Assembly: GCA_902630885.1 (NCBI GenBank)
Contig: CACOWI010000001.1
Coordinates: forward strand, 149,375 to 213,374
Length of the DNA: 64,000 nt
Direction: 5' to 3'
Source: an uncultured SAR86 cluster bacterium
GTDB lineage: Bacteria > Pseudomonadota > Gammaproteobacteria > Magnimaribacterales > D2472
The translations under genes and the position numbers were made by a program. The notes beneath the pieces were generated by a model. It was given only the letters and a program-made list of their open reading frames with translations. It was not told where the DNA came from and did not search any database. Shown piece after piece: positions 56,532 to 64,000 of the stretch (its first letter is position 1; each line of letters starts with the position of its first letter).

Positions 56532-57451
56532 AAAATTTCCTAAGCTTTCTAACAAAATTTAATCAAAAAAAAATAATATGTTTTGATGGTGGTGGTGTAA
56601 GAACAATTGCTGCTTTAGTTTTTTTAAAAAAACTTGAAGCTGAGAGTGGTAAAAAAGTTTCAGATATTTTTGATATGTTTATTGGAACAAGTGCTGGAGC
56701 TTTTAATGCTGCATGTTTTGCATATGGAGGATTTACTGCAGACAAGATTAAGAGATATTGGTCAAAAAGTTATCTCGAACAAATAATGAAGAGTTCATTT
56801 TTTTGGGACAAGGCATCATTAATCCAAGCTAGACCAAGATATGAAAGTGATGGCAGATTAAAACTTTTAAATGAAATCTTCAAGTCAGATAGACTGGAAC
56901 AATCAAACAAACCTTTCTTATGTTATGCATATAATATTGAAAACAGATCACATGTAATTTTTGATTCATTTAATACTCCAAAGATTACATTTAAGGACGC
57001 AATCGCTGCTTCAAGTGCTGCACCAATGTACTTCCCCTCATACCAAATGGAAGATAAATCATGGATGATTGATGGAAGTATAGTTACGAATAATCCTGCG
57101 CTTATTGGATACTCACATGCAAAGCAGATCTTTAAAACAAACAACATTAAGTTATTAAGTATAGGATCTGGTCAAAACAAAATTAAAATTGATGGTGAAA
57201 ATTCAACTAGCTGGGGAGGCGTTGGATGGCTTAGGAATGACATAATGGGCATGTTATTAGATTCTGAGATTCATAATCAAATATCTGAAAATTTTTTTGA
57301 TGATAATTATTTGAGAGTTAATTCACCCCTAGGAAAAGTTAATAGATTCCTTGACGACGACTCCGAAGAAAATTTAGAAAAAATACATTTAATGGGTATG
57401 GAATGGTGGTCTGAGTTTGGTGATAAGGCGTTAAATTTTATAGATCACTAG
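56528..57451 (+). CDS. Patatin-like phospholipase
   Basis: The 307 aa protein has the patatin fold motifs in order: oxyanion hole ICFDGGGVRTIAAL (about 17-30), nucleophile elbow FIGTSAGAF with the catalytic Ser, and the dyad Asp in WMIDGSIVTNNPA. These enzymes are lipid acyl hydrolases. No signal peptide is visible, so it acts in the cytoplasm or is exported by another route. It follows the rhodanese gene with a four-base overlap. Confidence 0.88.
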   Translation: MKNFLSFLTKFNQKKIICFDGGGVRTIAALVFLKKLEAESGKKVSDIFDMFIGTSAGAFNAACFAYGGFTADKIKRYWSKSYLEQIMKSSFFWDKASLIQARPRYESDGRLKLLNEIFKSDRLEQSNKPFLCYAYNIENRSHVIFDSFNTPKITFKDAIAASSAAPMYFPSYQMEDKSWMIDGSIVTNNPALIGYSHAKQIFKTNNIKLLSIGSGQNKIKIDGENSTSWGGVGWLRNDIMGMLLDSEIHNQISENFFDDNYLRVNSPLGKVNRFLDDDSEENLEKIHLMGMEWWSEFGDKALNFIDH

Positions 57452-57498
57452 ATTGTATTTTTTAAAATCAAAAATATAAAAATTTTCGAAATTAAATT

Positions 57499-57540
57499 AT
57501 TATTAGCTGTTAAAAAACAGCGAATAATTCTTTTTTTTAT
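57499..57540 (+). terminator. Intrinsic terminator after the patatin gene
   Basis: Stem ATTATT-A-GCTGTT and AACAGC-G-AATAAT with an AAAA loop and one internal mismatch, followed by a run of T. Confidence 0.8.
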
Positions 57541-57553
57541 ATATACTTAATAG

Positions 57554-59854
57554 GTGAATTTAATAAGATTTTTAATCATTGCTCTAATGGTATCAGCCTG
57601 CGGTGGAGGCGGTGGAGGTGGCGGAAGCCAAACTCCAAGTGTCCCTTTTGCAATAACTTTAGGGTTAACTTCGTTTAGCTTAGATGAAGACTCGTCCTTT
57701 ACTGGTTCAATAGCCGCTACAGCCAATGAGCCTGTAACCTTTACATATGCAATTGATAGTCAGCCTGAAAATGGCTCAGTAACACTTTCATCAACAAATT
57801 CACAAATAACATATAGACCAAAAACAAATTATTTTGGGTCTGATCAATTTAAATATACCGTCACTGCTTCTAATAATAATACTAAAAGCGCTACTGTTAA
57901 CATCACCGTTAATTCTGTAAATGATCCTCCCTCATTAGTACTGCTTGAGCAAAATGCAACTTATGAAGATATTTTCTCTGATGAAAAATTTACAATTAAA
58001 GTAAATGTTGAAGATGTTGACAATGATATTTCAGAACTTACTTTTTCTTCAAGCACTTTATATGGAGATCTCAATACATCCTATAATTCAGAAGATGGCA
58101 TTATTAGCATTGATTCAACTAATTTTAGTTACGCAGGACCTTTAGATATTGATTTGTCTGTTTCAGATGGAACCGATTCAGCCTCAACTCAAGTAAAATT
58201 CTGGAATCTAAAAAAAATATCTGGTGAAGATTCTATTAACTCAGTTTATTCATTTCTTGGCAATCACTTAAATAATGATAGGCGCATCAATTATGTTATT
58301 TTTATTGATGCCTTTGAAGATAATGAATTGAGTGGAATTCGAAATGGTCTTAAGGAATGGGTTGATTTTATTAATGATGATGGTATTGGATATTTTGTTA
58401 ATAATTTTTTTAACATTAATATAATTGAATTAAGCTCTGAAGAAACAAGACTTAAAATACAGACTGGTAGAACGATCAAAGAGGATAATGATTTTGATTC
58501 TATGACTGAAGAAGAAATTGATGAATTTTATGATGGTATATTTTCTGATAGTGGTTGTGGGCTTAGAGACGACAACATGTATTGTTTTAACAGTGAATTT
58601 GTAACAAGTGCAGAGGATCTTATTAAAACCTATGGAATAAATGATATTGACAATATTTCAATCTTAACTTCAACTGAAGGAAGAGGAACTGCATGCGGAG
58701 GCTGCAGCACACCTATTAATATTCAAGATGTTATTATCGGCACTAATGCTTCTCAAGATGTATACATAAGATTAGTTATGGCAACCTTGAAGCATGAATT
58801 TGGTCATTCTTTTAATGATATGGCAGATGAATACAGATCTGATTATTGGGACCCTGATGAAAATCCTGATGGATCAATTAATTGTAAATCAGTTAATGAT
58901 TACTACGACGACTTAGAAGAATATGACTTAAACGACGATGGTGTTATTGACGAAGAAGAGAATACAGAAATTGAAAGAGATGGCCTAATATTCGATTGGA
59001 CATGTGGGTGGGTGGATGCAAGTCCAAATACAACCTCAGAGGATGAGCCTGAACTTTTAAAATGGAAACATCTTTTTGCAAATCCTGAAAATATTCCAGG
59101 CTATCATGATGAGGAAACAACAGAAGGATTGGGAATGTTTAAAGGCACATACTATGGTATCGAACATACTTTTAGACCAACGTATGAAAATATAATGGGG
59201 AGTCCTAATCGAGATGATAGAGAAGAATGGTGGTACTTCGGTAATAAGACATCTGCTATGTCATGGGATAAAGTTGGAGTAGAAAGTTTTGTTATTCAAG
59301 CCCTAAAATATCAGGGACTTCATAATTTGAGTTATCAATTTGGCGATAATGGGGTAACAATTGATCTAGATTTTGTAATACCAGATGAGATTTTTGAAAT
59401 TAGGTGGTTTATTGATGGCATTGAAAACAATTCTTATAAAAATCTTACTTCACTTTCATTGCCCAAACTAAGCTCAGGTTGGCAAAAAATAGCTTATAGA
59501 ATTTTTGAAAAAAATAATGAATATAATTTTTTATCAGTAGAAGATCCTCTTGATACATTTGCTGATGTCTATCAAGGATTTTTTACTTCATTTTATCAAT
59601 TATATTATTGTGATGAGGCATACACAGATGAGGAGGGATATGAAGATCCGATTTGTAATGGGACAGTTACAGCTTATGATATTCAAGAAGATGGAACATC
59701 TGCTCAGGGTTACGGAGCATATGATGTTAAAGACTTCAATGATTTAATAGATTTATACTGTTCAAATTGCAGTGAGAATGATCATTGGATGGAGTATTAT
59801 GTTGAATATTCAGGTCTTGGTGGCCAGATTGGAATAAACTGGAACAATTTATGA
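57554..59854 (+). CDS. Poly-glycine lipoprotein metalloprotease, M64 (IgA-peptidase) type
   Basis: GTG start at 57554, 766 aa. The lipobox LMVSAC (Cys16) is followed by eight glycines. Two Ig/cadherin-like repeats (about 28-122 and 123-222) come next. The M64 domain has HEFGHSFNDMADEYR with zinc histidines H414 and H418 and Glu415, and the downstream FRPTYENIMGSP typical of the family. Between them is a perfect EF-hand loop at about 458-469 (D-L-N-D-D-G-V-I-D-E-E-E), so Ca2+ may stabilise or regulate it. Cys pairs (ACGGC, SNCSEN) suit an extracytoplasmic enzyme. It is probably surface-anchored and degrades proteins outside the cell. Confidence 0.85.
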   Translation: MNLIRFLIIALMVSACGGGGGGGGSQTPSVPFAITLGLTSFSLDEDSSFTGSIAATANEPVTFTYAIDSQPENGSVTLSSTNSQITYRPKTNYFGSDQFKYTVTASNNNTKSATVNITVNSVNDPPSLVLLEQNATYEDIFSDEKFTIKVNVEDVDNDISELTFSSSTLYGDLNTSYNSEDGIISIDSTNFSYAGPLDIDLSVSDGTDSASTQVKFWNLKKISGEDSINSVYSFLGNHLNNDRRINYVIFIDAFEDNELSGIRNGLKEWVDFINDDGIGYFVNNFFNINIIELSSEETRLKIQTGRTIKEDNDFDSMTEEEIDEFYDGIFSDSGCGLRDDNMYCFNSEFVTSAEDLIKTYGINDIDNISILTSTEGRGTACGGCSTPINIQDVIIGTNASQDVYIRLVMATLKHEFGHSFNDMADEYRSDYWDPDENPDGSINCKSVNDYYDDLEEYDLNDDGVIDEEENTEIERDGLIFDWTCGWVDASPNTTSEDEPELLKWKHLFANPENIPGYHDEETTEGLGMFKGTYYGIEHTFRPTYENIMGSPNRDDREEWWYFGNKTSAMSWDKVGVESFVIQALKYQGLHNLSYQFGDNGVTIDLDFVIPDEIFEIRWFIDGIENNSYKNLTSLSLPKLSSGWQKIAYRIFEKNNEYNFLSVEDPLDTFADVYQGFFTSFYQLYYCDEAYTDEEGYEDPICNGTVTAYDIQEDGTSAQGYGAYDVKDFNDLIDLYCSNCSENDHWMEYYVEYSGLGGQIGINWNNL

Positions 59855-60306
59855 AGACTATTTTAATACTTCTAATTATTATAATGTCCAATTCAGTATT
59901 AGCTGAATTTAAGCTAAAAATAGATCATCATGGCGACATCGTTAGCCCAGTTGGGTTAAATAAAAATCAAATCAATCTCCAAGTAGTTGAATTTGATAGA
60001 GAATTAAAATTCTCATCTGAATTAATAAAACAACACTTAAAAAGGGTTTCAGAAATAATTCCAGTGAATACCTTTGTTGTGTTGTATGGAGATAAAGACG
60101 GAATTGTAAATCAATTTGATAAGACGTATTTTCAAAAAGAAATATCTCTCTCTCACACAGGCGAGGACAAGCATCATCATCCAGAATTTTTTTTACATGA
60201 TACTTTAGAGATAGATATTTCGTTAAGAAAAGATCAGAAATCTATTTTTATTTTACAGAAAAGAAAAACAGCATTAATGCCTTTAAAGAAATTAGTAGTA
60301 AATTAA
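59851..60306 (+). CDS. Small secreted protein co-translated with the M64 protease
   Basis: The ATG overlaps the protease stop (ATGA, 59851-59854). The 151 aa protein has a clear signal peptide (TILILLIIIMSNSVLA), then about 130 residues of strands with an His cluster HTGEDKHHHPEFF near residues 105-117 and a basic C-terminus. I recognise no family. Tight coupling suggests a partner, chaperone or inhibitor of the protease. Confidence 0.62.
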   Translation: MKTILILLIIIMSNSVLAEFKLKIDHHGDIVSPVGLNKNQINLQVVEFDRELKFSSELIKQHLKRVSEIIPVNTFVVLYGDKDGIVNQFDKTYFQKEISLSHTGEDKHHHPEFFLHDTLEIDISLRKDQKSIFILQKRKTALMPLKKLVVN

Positions 60307-60321
60307 ATTTGTAATATTCTA

Positions 60322-60350
60322 TTGATAGAACCTACTTAAATATGTATAGT
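60322..60350 (+). promoter_or_regulatory. Sigma-70-type promoter of tRNA-Gly
   Basis: TTGATA (60322-60327) and TATAGT (60345-60350) are separated by 17 bases, about 16 bases before the tRNA. Confidence 0.65.
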
Positions 60351-60366
60351 CAAATTCACTTTCATA

Positions 60367-60442
60367 GCGGTACTAGCTCAGTTGGTAGAGCGTCTGCTTG
60401 CCAAGCAGAAGGCCGCCGGTTCGAGACCGGCGTACCGCACCA
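60367..60442 (+). tRNA. tRNA-Gly (anticodon GCC)
   Basis: The 76-base cloverleaf has acceptor GCGGTAC pairing with GTACCGC, D-arm AGCTCAGTTGGTAGAGC, anticodon loop TTGCCAA (anticodon GCC), T-arm GGTTCGAGACC and encoded CCA. A lipoprotein gene starts 10 bases after it. Confidence 0.97.
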
Positions 60443-60452
60443 TTCCTGAATA

Positions 60453-61403
60453 ATGAAAAATTTGGTCTTGATTGCATTTGCATTTTTTTTAGTTTCTTGT
60501 GGTGGTGGAGGTGGAAGCTCTCCGAATTCTTCTAATCAAAATGATGAATCAGCTGATAACACTTTAGAAGGAGAAATATGTATAAATACTTCAAGGGAAA
60601 ATTTACAAAAATGTGACCTAAAACATGATAATTTAGATAGATATTACTATATTTATATTCCAAATAATTTGGATGCAAATTTAAGTGTTCCAGTTCTGTT
60701 TGCTCTTCATGGTTATGGATCATCAGCCTTGAGACATCTAAACTATACTGATTATTTTTCTATTGCAGATGAAAATAATTTAATTGTTGTGTACCCTCAA
60801 GGGGCTACAACTGCGACTCTATCCTCACATTGGAATGTTGGTGGTTGGACATCAAAAAGTCCTATTAAAGATCTAGATTTTATTAATACAGTTATAAATT
60901 TAATAAAATCTAAAATCCAAATTGATGAAACCAGAATATATTCTTCAGGCATGTCTAATGGAGGATATATGTCTTATCATCTAGCTTGCAACTTAAGTGA
61001 AAAATTTGCTGCAGTTGCATCTGTAACAGGCTCAATGACAATTGATACTTTTAATGATTGTAATCCAACACATCCAACACCAATCCTACAAATTCATGGA
61101 TTATTAGATTTTGTAGTCCCATATAATGGGAACAGAGGATCAAAAAGTATTCCTGATGTAATTGATTATTGGGTTAGCTATAACTCATGTGGACTAAATC
61201 CAGACACAATTATTAAGTATGATGATTATTCACTAGTTTCATATGAAACATATATAAATTGTTTAAATGATGTAAATGTTAAATTGATTCTTCATCCTGA
61301 AATGGGACACGATTGGCCTACAACGCAATCACACAATGTTAATGCTTCATCTGAGATTTGGGATTTTGTTTCCAAATACAATATTTATGGATTAACAGAA
61401 TAG
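60453..61403 (+). CDS. Poly-glycine lipoprotein esterase (feruloyl esterase/PHB-depolymerase LpqC-like)
   Basis: The 316 aa protein has lipobox FLVSC (Cys16) followed by five glycines. The alpha/beta-hydrolase domain has LFALHGYGSSALRH with the oxyanion region, the nucleophile in GMSNGGYMSYHL, a likely Asp in LLDFVVPYNG and His in MGHDWP, and six cysteines that suit a periplasmic or surface protein. This is the LpqC/esterase-PHB group, acting on feruloyl or other polymer-linked esters; the exact substrate is open. Confidence 0.82.
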   Translation: MKNLVLIAFAFFLVSCGGGGGSSPNSSNQNDESADNTLEGEICINTSRENLQKCDLKHDNLDRYYYIYIPNNLDANLSVPVLFALHGYGSSALRHLNYTDYFSIADENNLIVVYPQGATTATLSSHWNVGGWTSKSPIKDLDFINTVINLIKSKIQIDETRIYSSGMSNGGYMSYHLACNLSEKFAAVASVTGSMTIDTFNDCNPTHPTPILQIHGLLDFVVPYNGNRGSKSIPDVIDYWVSYNSCGLNPDTIIKYDDYSLVSYETYINCLNDVNVKLILHPEMGHDWPTTQSHNVNASSEIWDFVSKYNIYGLTE

Positions 61404-61483
61404 TTAAAAAAAATACATAAAATTTATATAAACATTAAATCTTGATGATATATTAATAGTGTTTAATTTATAGGGAGATAATT

Positions 61484-62236
61484 ATGAAATTACTTTTAAG
61501 TATATCTTTGCTATTCAGTTTTGTAGCTTTGGCAGATGATCATGTTGAATCGTCTGGCTATGAACCAAATGTTGCTGAGTACTATGTTAGCACCTTTAAA
61601 GAAGGTAAAGATATGGATGATATGATGAGATGGGCTGCAAAATGGAATAAATGGGCTGAAGAAAGCGAAGCTCTTAGTGAATATAGATCAGCAATGCTGG
61701 TTCCTTATTATCACTCTGGAGAATTGCCTCATGACTTTGTATGGGTTGGAATAAGTCCCAATCCTGAAGCTCACTATGGAGGTAATGATTATTGGATTAA
61801 TAATGGTCAAAAACTTCAGGCTGAGTTGAATACAATTCTTGAATCAGGAAATCAAGCTATATATACATGGCAAAGAACCGTTTCAGAAACACCAGATGGT
61901 CAAGCTAGCTATGCTGTTTATACGGATTGTAAATTAGGCGAAGGAGTTACCTCAGAAGATGTCTATAATGCATATTACGCATACGCAATGGCTGCAAAAG
62001 AACTTGGTGACGTAGCTGGTAGAAAAATGATTTTTCCTGGTGCAGGAACTAGTTCGGATTGGGATTATGACTATGTTCAATTAGTAACGACATCTTCGAT
62101 TGCTGATTATGGAAAAAATTGGACAAATTTTTGGTCTGAAAAAGCTGGGGACATGCCCGAGCTTCAAGCGCTTGAAGATCTTGGAGGAGTTTGTGAAAAC
62201 GAAAGATCTTACAGCATTATTCCGGTTAAAAACTGA
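61484..62236 (+). CDS. Secreted protein with two dimeric-barrel-like halves
   Basis: The 250 aa protein has a signal peptide (LLLSISLLFSFVALA) and AGGGAG upstream of the ATG. Two related halves are visible, each with an early hydrophobic strand, a W/Y-rich helix (KWNKWAEESEAL; YNAYYAYAMAAKEL) and a final strand. The last strand plus CENERSYSI parallels the end of the first half of the lipoprotein at 49330-50151, which has the same organisation. The function is unknown. Confidence 0.62.
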   Translation: MKLLLSISLLFSFVALADDHVESSGYEPNVAEYYVSTFKEGKDMDDMMRWAAKWNKWAEESEALSEYRSAMLVPYYHSGELPHDFVWVGISPNPEAHYGGNDYWINNGQKLQAELNTILESGNQAIYTWQRTVSETPDGQASYAVYTDCKLGEGVTSEDVYNAYYAYAMAAKELGDVAGRKMIFPGAGTSSDWDYDYVQLVTTSSIADYGKNWTNFWSEKAGDMPELQALEDLGGVCENERSYSIIPVKN

Positions 62237-62253
62237 TTTTATAAGTCCTATTT

Positions 62254-62279
62254 AAGGGAGCATTTCGCTCCCTTTTTTT
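62254..62279 (+). terminator. Intrinsic terminator
   Basis: AAGGGAGC pairs with GCTCCCTT around a five-base loop (ATTTC) and is followed by a T run. Confidence 0.9.
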
Positions 62280-62316
62280 TAACTAGAAAAAAACATATCT
62301 TTTTAATAAAAAAGTG

Positions 62317-62344
62317 TTGACAACTGTTTTAGTAAGAGTAATAT
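62317..62344 (+). promoter_or_regulatory. Promoter of the small RNA
   Basis: A consensus TTGACA (62317-62322) is 16 bases from TAATAT (62339-62344). The predicted transcript starts near 62351. This is the best -35 match that I noticed in the window. Confidence 0.7.
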
Positions 62345-62350
62345 TAAATG

Positions 62351-62572
62351 TACGGATGGCAACTGACTAGTAACCAACTGCAGACGGGAGACTAGAGGGA
62401 AAACCAGACGGAGAGACCGAAGGGTGAAAGCATTTGCAAGAGTCGATGATAAAAAATAGCTTGCAAATCCACCAAGGATTCAAGAGAAAGAATCCAAGGA
62501 GCTAAAGAAAATCTCACTTTAGACCCCTGAGGAATCGACTGAAAGAAACAGAGCTAGTCTCTGTTTTTTTTT
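62351..62572 (+). ncRNA. Structured small RNA, GGA-rich, with predicted pseudoknot
   Basis: There is no credible ORF in this ~220-base stretch, but it has a strong promoter and an intrinsic terminator. Hairpins: ATTTGCAAG/CTTGCAAAT (62432-62440 with 62460-62468), GGATTC/GAATCC (62476 with 62495) and CTAAAG/CTTTAG (62502 with 62522). The first loop contains AGTCGAT (62441-62447), complementary to ATCGACT at 62534-62540, which would make a pseudoknot. Seven GGA motifs occur, some in ACGGA or AAGGA form as in CsrB/RsmZ RNAs. An imperfect repeat starting CAGACGG occurs at 62381 and 62405. A CsrA-sequestering role is a hypothesis only. Confidence 0.65.
62547..62572 (+). terminator. Terminator of the small RNA
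   Basis: AACAGAG and CTCTGTT pair around CTAGT, with a run of nine T (62564-62572). Confidence 0.88.
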
Positions 62573-62692
62573 GGCTCAGATAAACATTGAAAATCTCAAA
62601 TTCATCACATAGCTTTTGAGAAGTCGTTACTAATTATAAAATTACAATTGATAATGAGTTTTTTGTAAATTTGTGTATAATCATGACCCACA

Positions 62693-62887
62693 ATGGCAGA
62701 TAAAAAACAAACTAAAGTATATTTAATACCTGAAGATGAAACACGTGATAGTCATACCTATCACTACACAGCTATTAAAACCAGAAAGTTTACTCTTGAA
62801 AATAAAAAGATGAGACTAAAAAAATTCAATCCTGTAAAAAGAGTTCACGAATGGTTTGTTGAAGCTAAATTACCGCCTCACAATTAA
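62693..62887 (+). CDS. rpmG: 50S ribosomal protein L33 (divergent)
   Basis: The 64 aa protein matches bL33 in its core: HYTAIKTRKFTLENKKMRLK (H-x-Y-T-x-K-x-x-R pattern, about 24-43), then KFNPVKRVHEWFVEAKLP, equivalent to K-Y-D-P-V-x-R-x-H-x-x-x-x-E-A-K. Usual bL33 is 50-56 aa; the extra residues are at both ends. It lacks CxxC zinc pairs. The usual partner rpmB (L28) is not beside it. TATAAT at 62676-62681 places the transcript start about five bases before the ATG, so the mRNA may be nearly leaderless. Confidence 0.8.
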   Translation: MADKKQTKVYLIPEDETRDSHTYHYTAIKTRKFTLENKKMRLKKFNPVKRVHEWFVEAKLPPHN

Positions 62888-63990
62888 TTATTTGTTAATC
62901 TTATTTCTGTTGAAGAAATATCATCTCTAAACATTTCTTCATCAATTCCAGTACATCTATCGGCAATAATTTCAGGAACTTTTAAATTTTTGAGTGAGAT
63001 AAATTTTTTATTGATTTTTCTACCAAATACTAGAAAATTTATGTTGTGATCATTAAACCTTTGAATATGATTCATCATATCTTTATAGTTTTTATAAAAT
63101 TTTTCATCAAATACCCTCATCAAAGTATCCGCTCCAATTATAAATACTGAATTTGGAAACATCTCAGCTTTCTCACTAAATCTCCCAGCAGATGTGAGCA
63201 TCCAACTTTCATCATTTTGAAATTGATCAAGAGTTCTTTTTATTTCATAAAATGTTAATGGCGGCTTATCAGCGTTGTTAGCACAAATTTCAAATGTAGT
63301 ATGCATACCGGTTTTTTTTTCAGCTAATTCTTTCATTTTTATGTGTCCCTCATGAAGTGGGTTAAATGAACCAGGAAATATCAGCTCTGGGTTGCTCTTA
63401 TTATTGGATATGAATCCTACTTTGTTATTAAATAATTTCACCCATGATTTTTCTGCAGTAACTCTTTTTACTGATATATCTTCATCAATCTCAGGAATAC
63501 TAAACTCAAAACCACATGAGTCTGCTAGTAAACTAATAACACATGCAGTGATAAGCTCTTCCTCTTCTTCTCTTGTTCTTTTACCTTTATCTAAATAACA
63601 TTCGAGATATTTTGTATAGTCATATGCTTGAACAACAATAAAAAACTTATGATCTCCTTTTTTTTCATAAGTTGTTGCAAGATTGGCAGTAATAGAAATT
63701 CCCAAAAGATGTTTAGTTTTTGAAGTTGTATCAATTTGTTTAGATTTCTTAAAAGCGTTTGCTGCCATATTCAAACATGTAGCTAAAGAACAATAATGAT
63801 CAGGTTTTTTGTTTAAAAAAGAGTTCATAGATTCTTTTGAGTAGGGGATATGTGACTCAAGAATAGTATTACTTGCTCCAGGAACTTCTAGCAGAGCTGA
63901 TATGGCATTGGTTCCTCCTCCGCTAGATACAATTGTAAGCTTGTATGGAGATTTATGAACTTCGTTAACGATGTCTATATATTTTTTCAA
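62884..63990 (-). CDS. CinA-like (NMN amidase-type) and nucleotidylyltransferase (NadD-like) fusion
   Basis: The TTG at 63990 is the first possible start, because the codon just upstream is a stop; 368 aa. Residues about 15-160 resemble the CinA/PncC C-terminal domain (IVSSGGGTNAISALLEVPGAS, then ISITANLATTYEKKGDHKFF), which deamidates NMN to NaMN. Residues about 195-368 are a nucleotidylyltransferase with FPGSFNPLHEGHIKM (H-x-G-H) and a later SSTEIR (S-S-T-x-I-R), as in NadD/NMN adenylyltransferases. The fusion would link NMN deamidation and adenylation in NAD recycling. Its stop overlaps rpmG by four bases on the opposite strand. Confidence 0.75.
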   Translation of the reverse strand: MKKYIDIVNEVHKSPYKLTIVSSGGGTNAISALLEVPGASNTILESHIPYSKESMNSFLNKKPDHYCSLATCLNMAANAFKKSKQIDTTSKTKHLLGISITANLATTYEKKGDHKFFIVVQAYDYTKYLECYLDKGKRTREEEEELITACVISLLADSCGFEFSIPEIDEDISVKRVTAEKSWVKLFNNKVGFISNNKSNPELIFPGSFNPLHEGHIKMKELAEKKTGMHTTFEICANNADKPPLTFYEIKRTLDQFQNDESWMLTSAGRFSEKAEMFPNSVFIIGADTLMRVFDEKFYKNYKDMMNHIQRFNDHNINFLVFGRKINKKFISLKNLKVPEIIADRCTGIDEEMFRDDISSTEIRLTNN

Positions 63991-64000
63991 TTATCTTCGC

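Noticed and set aside
46587..62236. Prophage or genomic island integrated at tRNA-Glu
   Set aside because: No integrase, phage structural gene, transposase or repeated tRNA end was seen, and base composition appears to match the rest of the window.
62351..62572. RNase P RNA, tmRNA, 6S RNA or SRP RNA as identity of the small RNA
   Set aside because: It lacks the RNase P GAGGAAAGUCC core, the tmRNA tRNA-like ends and the SRP GGAAGCAGC loop, and the length does not fit RNase P.

Overview
The window is AT-rich, densely packed bacterial DNA with short intergenic gaps, many 1-14 base gene overlaps and Gammaproteobacteria-type gene order: rpsP-rimM-trmD-rplS, xerD-dsbC-hom-thrC-prfB-lysS, rpoE-rseA-mucD-lepA-lepB-rnc-era-recO-acpS, queA-tgt-yajC-secD-secF/suhB/trmJ. 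The low GC, trimmed operons (no ffh beside rpsP, no recJ before prfB, no rseB, no pdxJ) and shrunken proteins suggest a streamlined marine gammaproteobacterium of the SAR86 type. That placement is an inference from gene order and protein character, not from a marker search.

Layout. 1-2034: tail of an S26-like peptidase, a CorC/CNNM transporter and a YpjD-like cytochrome-c assembly protein. 2139-12034: one long plus-strand run of ribosomal protein, tRNA modification, chromosome segregation, disulfide, threonine and translation genes. 12045-24687: mixed strands with malate dehydrogenase, an SDR, a GST, class Ia ribonucleotide reductase behind two NrdR boxes, glycerol kinase, an orphan ABC ATPase, SerA, a DnaA-box region, Ung and YgfZ. 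24722-37288: a plus-strand run of SdhE, the sigma-E module, the lepA-to-adk housekeeping block, a miniature TsaB, UppP, RsmJ and a butyrobetaine-hydroxylase-like enzyme. 37338-46490: a large copper-domain lipoprotein, tRNA-Leu, queuosine genes, the Sec accessory operon, SuhB, TrmJ and tRNA-Glu. 46587-62236: an accessory region of small membrane proteins, an RRM protein, NTF2/ABM-fold proteins, poly-glycine lipoproteins, lipid- or alcohol-type redox enzymes, a patatin, an M64 metalloprotease with a co-translated secreted partner, tRNA-Gly and a secreted esterase. 62317-63990: a structured small RNA with its own promoter and terminator, a bL33 gene and a CinA/NadD-like fusion.

Most notable points: (i) ribosomal proteins S16 and L19 of the same operon both carry long acidic EEAPA-repeat tails encoded by similar DNA, and L19 also has an N-terminal SAP/Rho-N-like segment; (ii) an apparently uncatalogued ~220 nt RNA with GGA motifs and a predicted loop-to-downstream pseudoknot; (iii) several housekeeping enzymes missing key residues or domains (Tgt zinc ligands, SuhB metal ligands, Ung GQDPYH histidine, miniature TsaB, RF2 without its frameshift, MDH with a longer specificity loop); (iv) a hairpin of perfect DnaA boxes beside T-rich repeats that could be a replication origin or a DnaA-controlled site; (v) a predicted NMN deamidase-adenylyltransferase fusion.
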